Notes under the pieces: generated by a model
Seen by the model: the letters and a program-made list of their open reading frames with translations, nothing else
The model's database searches: none
What the model was told of the DNA's origin: nothing
Made by a program: the position numbers and the translations under genes
Shown here: positions 20,514-27,119 of the stretch, piece after piece
Numbering within the stretch: the first letter of the stretch is position 1
How the letters are laid out: each line of letters opens with the position of its first letter
DNA from: Paremcibacter congregatus
GTDB taxonomy: Bacteria; Pseudomonadota; Alphaproteobacteria; Sphingomonadales; Emcibacteraceae
Assembly: GCF_006385135.1 (NCBI RefSeq)
Contig: NZ_CP041025.1
Span: 3,069,501 to 3,133,500 of the forward strand
DNA: 64,000 nucleotides
Reading direction: 5' to 3'

Positions 20514-20843
20514 TCACGATAAAGGCTGGTACAATCCCTTGGGGTCGTCCACCTCCAGAAGCCAGAGGTCCTCATCATATTTACGCTGCCGCATCATATA
20601 ATCCGTCGCCTCGAATTCAGGCACAAAATATTCTCCCAGCGGCTTGTGCCAACCGAGTTTTCCCTCCGGATTGCGGCACTGCCCATATAGAATACACCCC
20701 TGCCCGGAGACATATTGCTTGATCAAAACCAGACCACGATCGCCATCACCGCGCTGCTCTACCGTCATGGGCAGGAACAATCCATCGCACCGGCGAATTT
20801 CCGCCGCCACCCACAGGCTGGTTTTCAGGCCTTCGTCAAACAT
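20514..20843 (-). CDS. DUF1491 family protein
   Basis: A 109-residue protein of the DUF1491 family, found almost only in alphaproteobacteria and of unknown function. It starts with LKTSLWVAAEIRRCD and continues with GDGDRGLVLIKQYV, the family's characteristic G-D-x-x-x-G-x-V-x-x-K block. A WHKPLGEYFVPE segment and a YDEDLWLLEVDDP C terminus follow. No signal peptide or membrane helix is present. It stands alone upstream of groESL on the same strand, but the groESL promoter between them implies separate expression. Confidence 0.8.
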   Translation of the reverse strand: MFDEGLKTSLWVAAEIRRCDGLFLPMTVEQRGDGDRGLVLIKQYVSGQGCILYGQCRNPEGKLGWHKPLGEYFVPEFEATDYMMRQRKYDEDLWLLEVDDPKGLYQPLS

Positions 20844-20892
20844 GCTGTATAATATCCTTTATCATTGAGAACCGTATATAGACCGAACCTGA

Positions 20893-20930
20893 CCAAAAAA
20901 AAAGCCCCGGCGGTTAAACCGGGGCCAAAA
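20893..20930 (-). terminator. terminator of the small membrane-protein genes
   Basis: GCCCCGG (20904-20910) and CCGGGGC (20919-20925) form a strong stem. On the minus strand it is followed by nine T. It lies about 80 nt after the stop of the 89-residue gene ending at 21007. Confidence 0.85.
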
Positions 20931-21006
20931 TGTCCTGAAACATAATATCATGACAGTTGGAAGATATCAGGGGTTCATTCCTGATGGAAATTCTTGAGAG
21001 ATCAGG

Positions 21007-21276
21007 TCACACCATTTTACAGGCCTCTACGCCACAGGCTTCGCCTGTACGGGTCTCTCCAAAGGATAATTCGGTCGCAGCCTGGTCCTGGCTTAGATCC
21101 GCCGGGGCCATCTGACTTATGGCGACCATCAGAAGAAGAGACACCATGGCGGCATTAATCATATGCTGCAGTTTACGCGTCGCCGTGAAACGCTGACCCC
21201 GCAGCGGACGTCCGCCGGCATGCAACAAGCTCATAAAGCTGTAAGGGTCTGTTTGGCTGATCAGTAAATTCTTCAT
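21007..21276 (-). CDS. small one-helix membrane protein (orphan)
   Basis: An 89-residue protein without recognised family. The N-terminal ~40 residues are polar and basic (GGRPLRGQRFTATRKLQ), then one hydrophobic segment at ~40-57 (INAAMVSLLLMVAIS), then a short acidic tail with two Cys (GEACGVEACKMV). The layout parallels the next upstream gene (21344-21595): M-x-x-(I/L)-L, an SF(M/L)xL motif, a basic stretch and one helix. This suggests that the two are diverged copies. It is the last gene before a strong terminator. Probably an inner-membrane protein; function unknown. Confidence 0.55.
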   Translation of the reverse strand: MKNLLISQTDPYSFMSLLHAGGRPLRGQRFTATRKLQHMINAAMVSLLLMVAISQMAPADLSQDQAATELSFGETRTGEACGVEACKMV

Positions 21277-21343
21277 GTCTCTTTCCTTTTCTTAAAACCT
21301 TCGGGGCCGCATCGAAAGCGTCCTCAGAGGCGCGCCAGCCTGT

Positions 21344-21595
21344 CTAGACGGCGACCTCGGTCACAACAGGAGCAACAAATCTCGCCTGTTCAATTTTCTG
21401 TTGTGATACGGAACCTGCAGCCAGACCCATAACAATGACGATGGTGGCGACAGCAAGGTTCGTTAAAACTTCAGTGCTTTCCACTTTGGCCATCTGCCGA
21501 CGGGCAAACGTCTTGATGCCATTCTTCTTCTGTGTGTTCTGTACCAGGCCTAAAAAGCTGTTGGCTTCAATGCTGTTTGTCAAAATGCTGTTCAT
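21344..21595 (-). CDS. small one-helix membrane protein (orphan)
   Basis: An 83-residue protein without recognised family. A polar N-terminal part contains ANSFLGLVQNTQ and a basic KTFARRQMAK. One hydrophobic helix lies at ~46-62 (TNLAVATIVIVMGLAAG), and the tail ends VAPVVTEVAV. TAAGGAGA (minus strand) gives a good ribosome site before the ATG. It is 67 nt upstream of a similar 89-residue gene and both probably share a promoter (21664-21693) and the terminator near 20900. No function can be assigned. Confidence 0.55.
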   Translation of the reverse strand: MNSILTNSIEANSFLGLVQNTQKKNGIKTFARRQMAKVESTEVLTNLAVATIVIVMGLAAGSVSQQKIEQARFVAPVVTEVAV

Positions 21596-21663
21596 AACTA
21601 ATCTCCTTAGTAGGGTTTAAAGTATCTCGCTGTTTCTCTGTTCTAGCGACTTGGTGTGCTACT

Positions 21664-21693
21664 TATATAGTACACTAGATCGATAATCGTCAA
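21664..21693 (-). promoter_or_regulatory. sigma-70-type promoter of the small membrane-protein pair
   Basis: On the minus strand TTGACG (21693-21688), an 18-bp spacer and TATATA (21669-21664), about 70 nt before the start at 21595. Confidence 0.45.
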
Positions 21694-21695
21694 CA

Positions 21696-22104
21696 AAAAA
21701 ACAACAAAAAATAATTTATCGTTTATTTACAATGCATTATTGTTAATAAATTTTTCCCATAACTGTTATAGCGGTGTATTACACGGCCAAAACAGGTGTA
21801 TTAGGGCGACTCATAGAGGGTGAGTCTCAGGTGGTTTCCTCTCACATTTGGCTTATATTGCCAAAAGGCCGGCCAACCGGTGCAGCACACTGCCAGCATT
21901 GCAGAGGGGGCCGTCTACCCCCCTATACCTATAGGATCACCACTTTCAGGCCGAAAATTCAGACTTGAAAAATCCGCAAAAGTATATTACTTTCATATTG
22001 TAATAATTGAAACTTCTATTTTATGATCTGGATCAAGGCGGCGCGCGCCTGATCGGGACAAGAAAGACCAGCAGAATTTGAGTTAAGCGACGAGAGAAAA
22101 TACC
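21696..22104. other. intergenic region upstream of the ThDP enzyme
   Basis: About 400 bp without a convincing gene. It begins AT-rich and carries an FNR-like site at 22023-22036. A frame of about 64 codons here lacks coding bias and a ribosome site. No RNA structure could be recognised by eye. Confidence 0.5.
22023..22036. promoter_or_regulatory. FNR/FixK-type site upstream of the ThDP enzyme
   Basis: ATGAT-CTGG-ATCAA matches the TTGAT-N4-ATCAA consensus of FNR/FixK/Anr-type regulators in 9 of 10 positions, about 70 nt before the ATG at 22105. It suggests oxygen-responsive control, by inference. Confidence 0.5.
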
Positions 22105-23784
22105 ATGACGGAAATGCCCCCAAAGTCCAAACTGACCCCTCCATCCACCTGTACGGCCAGCACAGCCAGTACAGCCATTGTCAAAGGCCTGATCGAAAAT
22201 GATGTCGACACGGTCTTCGGCTTGCCCGGGGCGCAGATGTATGATCTCTTCGACGCCTTCTATCAGCATCAGGACCAGATCCGGGTCATCGGCGCCCGCC
22301 ATGAACAGGCCCTTGGCTATATGGCGTTCGGCTATGCCCGCTCTTCAGGCAAGCTCGGGGTCTTCTCGCCCGTACCCGGTCCCGGTGTTCTCAACACCAC
22401 CGCCGCCCTGTGCACGGCTTACGGCGCCTGCGCCCCCACCCTCTGCCTGACCGGGGAAGTCCCCACCAGCTTCAAGGGACAGGGCCGCGGCCATCTGCAT
22501 GAATTACCTGATCAACTGAATATCCTCAAAGGCCTGACCAAATGGGCCGCCCATGTGGACAACCCCGAAGACACCCCGCGTCTGCTGCAGGAAGCCATTC
22601 ATCAGGCCACCACGGGCCGGCAAGGCCCCGCCTCATTGCAGCTCTGCTGGGATGATCTTGGCAAGGTCATCCACTCCGACACCCCACCGGCCGTGGAGCC
22701 TCCCAAAACACCGTCCATCAACACGGAGGAAATCGACCGAGCCATAACCCTGCTGAAAAATGCGAAAGCCCCGATGATCTTCGTCGGCAGCGGCGCCCAG
22801 CATGCCAGCGCCGAAATCACCGAACTCGCCGAGTTGCTTGATGCGCCTGTGGTCGGCTTTCGCGGCGGACGCGGCATTGTCAGCGACGATCATGAGCTTG
22901 GCCTGACCATCGCCTCGGCTTACAAGCTGTGGCCCGACACGGATGTGATGATCGGTATTGGCACCCGGCTCGAAATTCCCTTCATCCGCTGGGGCAGCTT
23001 TATGACATATGAGCGCGCCCTGCCCGGCCGCCAATTGTTGCGACTGGATATAGACGCCGCAGAAATGGACAAGCTCGACACCGATGCCCCGGTGATCGCA
23101 GATGCCGCCGACGGTGCCCAGGCCCTGGTCGATGCCCTGATCAAGGCGGGCGTTCCCGGTTCCGGCCGCCGCGCCGCAATCCGCGCCGCCAAGACGGAGA
23201 GCCTGGCCGAAATTCAACAGGTTCAGCCGCAGATGGATTATCTCCAGGTGATCCGCGACGTGCTGCCCCGCGACGGTTTTCTGGTAGAAGAGGTCTGCCA
23301 GATGGGTTTTGCCGCCAGCTACGGCTTCCCGGTTTATCATCCGCGCCGATATGTCAGCTGCGGCTATCAGGGCAATCTCGGCTTCGGCTTCCCGACGGCC
23401 CTCGGCGTCAAGGTGGCCCATCCGGACAAGGCGGTGATCTCCATCGCTGGCGACGGCGGATTTATGTTCGGAGTTCAGGAACTGGCGACCGCCGTACAAT
23501 ATAATATCCCGTTGGTAACCCTGGTGTTCAACAACCACGCCTACGGTAATGTGCGCCGGGACCAGCAAGAAAAATATGACAGCCGGGTGATCGGTTCGGA
23601 ACTGGTCAACCCGGATTTCGTACAGCTCGGCGAAAGCTTCGGCGTCACGAGCTTTCGGGTGGCAAGCCCGGCGGACTTAAAACCCGTTCTGGAGATGGCA
23701 CTGTCGCTCGACAAACCGGTCCTGATTGAAGTCACTCAGGCCCGTGGCAGCGAGGTTTCGCCCTGGAAGTTCCTGCTGAAATGA
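22105..23784 (+). CDS. thiamine-diphosphate-dependent enzyme, acetolactate synthase-like
   Basis: A 559-residue ThDP enzyme of the acetohydroxyacid synthase / benzoylformate decarboxylase superfamily. Domains: Pyr (~20-190) with GLPGAQMYDLFDAF and the catalytic Glu in GARHEQALGYMAFGYAR; central (~205-345) with IDRAITLLKNAKAPMIFVGSG; PP (~380-545) with IAGDGGFMFGVQELATAV and NNHAYG, the Mg-ThDP motif (GDG-x~25-NN). The substrate is not evident. No small regulatory subunit gene is adjacent, so it is probably not the biosynthetic AHAS. A GAGAGAA ribosome site precedes the ATG. An FNR-like site upstream suggests low-oxygen regulation. Confidence 0.85.
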   Translation: MTEMPPKSKLTPPSTCTASTASTAIVKGLIENDVDTVFGLPGAQMYDLFDAFYQHQDQIRVIGARHEQALGYMAFGYARSSGKLGVFSPVPGPGVLNTTAALCTAYGACAPTLCLTGEVPTSFKGQGRGHLHELPDQLNILKGLTKWAAHVDNPEDTPRLLQEAIHQATTGRQGPASLQLCWDDLGKVIHSDTPPAVEPPKTPSINTEEIDRAITLLKNAKAPMIFVGSGAQHASAEITELAELLDAPVVGFRGGRGIVSDDHELGLTIASAYKLWPDTDVMIGIGTRLEIPFIRWGSFMTYERALPGRQLLRLDIDAAEMDKLDTDAPVIADAADGAQALVDALIKAGVPGSGRRAAIRAAKTESLAEIQQVQPQMDYLQVIRDVLPRDGFLVEEVCQMGFAASYGFPVYHPRRYVSCGYQGNLGFGFPTALGVKVAHPDKAVISIAGDGGFMFGVQELATAVQYNIPLVTLVFNNHAYGNVRRDQQEKYDSRVIGSELVNPDFVQLGESFGVTSFRVASPADLKPVLEMALSLDKPVLIEVTQARGSEVSPWKFLLK

Positions 23785-23881
23785 CTGACCGGCCGGCGGC
23801 GCAGGGGCCGCCCCGAAGAAATCCATTCCCTCGATTGATCGCGCCCTGTCTTTATGCTAAAGAACAGAAGCTTTCAAGAGT

Positions 23882-23958
23882 GGTCCCGTAGCTCAGCAGG
23901 ATAGAGCACCAGATTCCTAATCTGGGGGTCACGCGTTCGAATCGCGTCGGGATCACCA
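23882..23958 (+). tRNA. tRNA-Arg (anticodon CCT)
   Basis: A 77-nt cloverleaf with CCA encoded. The acceptor GGTCCCG pairs with CGGGATC, followed by A and CCA. The anticodon arm is CCAGA-TTCCTAA-TCTGG, giving anticodon CCT, which reads AGG. The T arm has GCG-TTCGAAT-CGC. The D arm has GCTCAGCAGGATAGAGC. Confidence 0.96.
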
Positions 23959-24100
23959 TTTTTGCACAGACCTAACCGTTCTGTGCCGTCCCCGTTTTAT
24001 ATCCCCCCAATGCTTTCGTATACCTTTAGTTAATTATATTCTGATATTGTACAGTGGTATGTTGTGAAAGTACCCTTAAGTCCTGCGTAAAGGTGATTCT

Positions 24101-24610
24101 ATGTTGAATATGAGAAATAGCGACCATCGGGACTCGATACATATTGAATTGCAAGATATCCCCGATCATCACCCGGCGAAACTCTTTTATGATTATTGGG
24201 AAATGATCAAGGGCGATAAAGATCTACCTTTAAGGCGCGACCTTCTTCCCCCTGAAATCCCGTCAATTTTACCCTATATCATCTTGCTGGAAGCAAAATT
24301 CCATAACGGCAGACAGGATTATTTCGACCGACTTGAAGGTGAAGGCATCATTGAGATATGCGGTGCTTCCGATTCCAAAAAATTCATCAGCGAAATCATG
24401 CCAGAGGACAAATTCGAAAAACGCCATAAGGAATTTGTCATGATCGGAAAGACCAAGGCCCCTCTCTTTGAAACGGGGCATATCTCCTATTTGGACAAAG
24501 ATTATATTAAAGTCGTGCGCGGCGCTTTCCCTTTTTCCAAAGAGGGTGAAACAGCAGATTATTTTGTCCTTATTCTCGCCCGGGCAGATGCCCAGATTAT
24601 GGGCCGTTGA
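24101..24610 (+). CDS. PAS-domain protein (PF07310-like)
   Basis: A 169-residue soluble protein that resembles the alphaproteobacterial single-PAS family PF07310. The opening HPAKLFYDYWEMIKGDKDLPLRRDL, shown here in part (LFYDYWEMIKGDKDLPLRRD), fits the family's F-x-x-x-Y-W-x-x-x-x-G/R-x-x-x-x-P-x-R-x-d pattern. LLPPEIPSILPYIILLE and RQDYFDRLEGEGIIEICG follow as the next helix and strands. The last strand is DYIKVVRGAFPF with DYFVLILAR. No output domain is attached. A second, more distant member is at 57136-57579. Ligand and role unknown. Confidence 0.7.
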   Translation: MLNMRNSDHRDSIHIELQDIPDHHPAKLFYDYWEMIKGDKDLPLRRDLLPPEIPSILPYIILLEAKFHNGRQDYFDRLEGEGIIEICGASDSKKFISEIMPEDKFEKRHKEFVMIGKTKAPLFETGHISYLDKDYIKVVRGAFPFSKEGETADYFVLILARADAQIMGR

Positions 24611-24724
24611 CTGCACGCCACCAATCGTCTTTTTTGGGCGCACATTATACAGACATAAATCGACAGCCCTTTACTTTTTACCGGAAAATACTATGGTTTT
24701 ACATAATCATAACCGGAGATTTTC

Positions 24725-25063
24725 ATGACCACCATCACCTGGGACCAGTTCAGCGCCGTAGAACTGCGCGTTGGCACCATTATCGAAGCCCATCCCTTTC
24801 CCGAAGCCCGCAACCCCGCCTATATCCTGCATGTGGACTTCGGTGCAGAGGTTGGAGTCCGTAAATCAAGCGCCCAGATCACCGACCTTTATACCCTTGA
24901 TAAACTCGTCGGCAAACAGGTCGTCGCCGTAACCAATTTCCCGGCCAAACAAATCGGACCCCTGATGTCGGAATGTCTGGTCACCGGGTTTTATCAGGAC
25001 GGCAAAGCCGTGGTGCTGGCCGTGCCTGACAAACCGGTGCCCAATGGCGCGCGCCTGGTTTAA
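24725..25063 (+). CDS. csaA: tRNA-binding protein CsaA
   Basis: CsaA is a small OB-fold dimer related to the tRNA-binding domain of Arc1p/MetRS, reported to bind tRNA and to act as an export-related chaperone. The 112-residue product covers the whole fold: VELRVGTIIEAHPFPEARNPAY, with the core LRVGTIIEAHPFPEA, then HVDFGAEVGVRKSSAQITDLY and VVAVTNFPAKQIGPLMSECL. The C terminus ends in VPNGARLV. A GGAGATTTTC segment gives a ribosome site. The gene ends 4 nt inside the stop of the convergent sulfotransferase gene. Confidence 0.92.
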   Translation: MTTITWDQFSAVELRVGTIIEAHPFPEARNPAYILHVDFGAEVGVRKSSAQITDLYTLDKLVGKQVVAVTNFPAKQIGPLMSECLVTGFYQDGKAVVLAVPDKPVPNGARLV

Positions 25064-27039
25064 ATCCCCCTCAGTGCCGTCTTCAAGGGGCCAAGGTGCG
25101 CCTCGAAATGCTGCCACTGTTTCAGGCCCTTGGTGTTGATTTTTTCCCGCACCTGTTCCGAGCTTGCGGTTTTCACCGTCCGCGCCGTCTTATGGAAATT
25201 GACGCAGGCTTCCTCGAATTCCAGCCCGCAATAATCCAGAATGCGCCGCACCTGCCCCTCCAGATCGGCAACCACCTCTTCATATTGCACCTTGAGAATT
25301 TCTCCCGGCAGCACCCGGTCCCAATGGTCCATCAGCTCAACATAGTCATGGTAATAGCGCCCGACCTGTGTAAGCCCGTACGTAAATTCCTGCCCCTCGG
25401 CGAACAACTGCTTGAAACCGCTGAAGCAGCAGGCCATAGGATCGCGGCGGGCGTCAATGATTTTGGCGTTGGGCAGGATCAGTTTGATCAGGCCGATATG
25501 GCGGAAATTATTGGGCATCTTGTCGGTAAAGAAAGGGGCCTCGGCGCGATGCTGCGCCGTCTCGCGGATATACCGCTCGCCCAGTTCCGCAAGCTCTTCG
25601 GCGCTGAGGCTGTGCAGGTTTCGGGGATAGCCGGTTTCAGAGGTGATTTTCTGGCGATTGCGCAAACCATGGGCCAGACTGAGGATATTGGGCAGTTCCA
25701 GGGTGCCGTCCACCTGACTGTGGCTCGCCAGAATCTGCTCCAGCAAGGTCGAACCCGCCCGCGGCAGACCAACAATGAAGATCGGATCCGGCGCCGGGCA
25801 GCCCTGCCCCTTGCGGCTCTGAAACAGTTCCCCCGTACAGATCTCGGCCTGCACCTGGAGTTCTTCCGTCATCTGATCGGCGTCATAGCGGCTCTGGGCC
25901 CGTTTCAGGTCATTGCCTTTGGTGTAATAGAGAAACGCCTGATCATAGTCCGCCGCATCCTCGTAAGCCTTGCCAAGGGAGAAGTACAGTTGTACCCGGC
26001 TGGCGCCCGACAGCAACCCGTCCTTTTCCTGAGCCTGCATCAGGGCGCGCTCGCCCTCCGTAAAGCGGTAGGTCTTCAGATTGGCCAGGCCATACCAGGC
26101 GTCGCCATGACCGGGCGTCGTGTCAAATACCTTGCGGTAAGAGGCAATCGCCTCCGCCTGATGGCCCATGGTTTTCAGCGCATGCCCCCGTGACGTTAGC
26201 GTCGCCGGATCGTCAGGCAAAGTTTCGAGAACCTGGTCGAACAGGCGTAACGCCTGGTCATATTCCCCGGCCTGCAGGCTTTCAATGGCATAATGGGACT
26301 GGAACACCGGATTGTCGGGCTCCCGGTCATACAGCAATTTTGCCTGCGCCAGGGCTTCGCGGAATTTCTGGCGCTTGCGCAAAACCGCGATAAAATCGAG
26401 CCGCAGCTGTATATTCTCCGGCGCAAAAGCAATGGCGCTGTCGAGCAGGAACTCCGCTTCTTCCATAACACCATAACGGCTGGCCACATCGGCAAGCAAC
26501 CGCATGGCTTCTGTATCTTTGGGATACTTCTGCAAAAAGGCCCGGCAGAGTTTTTCCGCCTTCAACAGCTTGCCCTCATGCAGATAATGGCTCACCGCCA
26601 ATAATTCTTTCGGCAGCGCCGCCAGGCGATCCGCCTGGGCCGCCGCGATTTCCGCCGCCCGGGATTGGCCCCGTTCACGCTGGATTTCCGCCTGGGCCCG
26701 CCAACTGGCGGTCAACGCCGGATTACACTGACAGGCCTGCACATAGGCATGCAAAGCCCTGTCCATATCCGGTATTTCACGATAAAGATGCCCGCATTCC
26801 TGATAGGCGCGACCAAAGTCCGGCTCCTGTGTCAACAAACGGTCGAGGGTTTCCTGCGCCTGTTGCGCCTGCCCGCCATAACGCTGCGCCACCGCCAGCA
26901 TATAGAGCGCGTCACTGTGATCCGGATGCTGTTGCAAAATCCCGGACACCGTCGCGATGGCCTGCGTGAACTGGCCGTCATAGAGCGCCTTCTGGGCCTG
27001 CTGTAACGTCTGGTTGATCTCCATCGCCTCTGCGGTCAC
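25060..27039 (-). CDS. TPR-repeat sulfotransferase family protein
   Basis: A 659-residue fusion. Residues ~8-400 are TPR-type helical repeats (ALYMLAVAQRYGGQAQQAQE; YDQALRLFDQVLETLPDDPA; AIASYRKVFDTTPGHGDAWY). Residues ~420-650 are a P-loop sulfotransferase domain, with the PAPS 5'-phosphosulfate loop in IFIVGLPRAGSTLLEQIL and the 3'-phosphate region near DARRDPMACCFSGFKQLF. Proteins of this build sulfonate peptides or other acceptors; the substrate here is unknown. Translation starts at a GTG with AGGAGA 8 nt upstream. It lies 80 nt downstream of a TonB receptor gene on the same strand; this pairing is seen in other alphaproteobacteria. A terminator hairpin lies between the two genes. Confidence 0.88.
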   Translation of the reverse strand: MTAEAMEINQTLQQAQKALYDGQFTQAIATVSGILQQHPDHSDALYMLAVAQRYGGQAQQAQETLDRLLTQEPDFGRAYQECGHLYREIPDMDRALHAYVQACQCNPALTASWRAQAEIQRERGQSRAAEIAAAQADRLAALPKELLAVSHYLHEGKLLKAEKLCRAFLQKYPKDTEAMRLLADVASRYGVMEEAEFLLDSAIAFAPENIQLRLDFIAVLRKRQKFREALAQAKLLYDREPDNPVFQSHYAIESLQAGEYDQALRLFDQVLETLPDDPATLTSRGHALKTMGHQAEAIASYRKVFDTTPGHGDAWYGLANLKTYRFTEGERALMQAQEKDGLLSGASRVQLYFSLGKAYEDAADYDQAFLYYTKGNDLKRAQSRYDADQMTEELQVQAEICTGELFQSRKGQGCPAPDPIFIVGLPRAGSTLLEQILASHSQVDGTLELPNILSLAHGLRNRQKITSETGYPRNLHSLSAEELAELGERYIRETAQHRAEAPFFTDKMPNNFRHIGLIKLILPNAKIIDARRDPMACCFSGFKQLFAEGQEFTYGLTQVGRYYHDYVELMDHWDRVLPGEILKVQYEEVVADLEGQVRRILDYCGLEFEEACVNFHKTARTVKTASSEQVREKINTKGLKQWQHFEAHLGPLKTALRGI

Positions 27040-27061
27040 CTGGTCTTCTCCTGACTGAAAA

Positions 27062-27086
27062 AAGGCGCCACAATCTGCAGCGCCTT
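27062..27086 (-). terminator. terminator-like hairpin after the TonB receptor
   Basis: On the minus strand AAGGCGC pairs with GCGCCTT and a T tract follows. It could attenuate read-through from the receptor gene into the sulfotransferase gene. Confidence 0.6.
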
Positions 27087-27119
27087 GTCTTCGATAATAA
27101 ACTTTAGCAAATATACGCC

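Noticed and set aside
21774-21968. 64-codon frame upstream of the ThDP enzyme
   Set aside because: No ribosome site, no coding bias and no conserved features.
22633-23568. 311-codon minus-strand open frame in the ThDP enzyme gene
   Set aside because: Mirror of a conserved gene; no family resemblance and no start signal.
23882-24100. Integration site or genomic island at the tRNA-Arg
   Set aside because: No integrase, no direct repeat of the tRNA end and no composition change follow the tRNA within the window.
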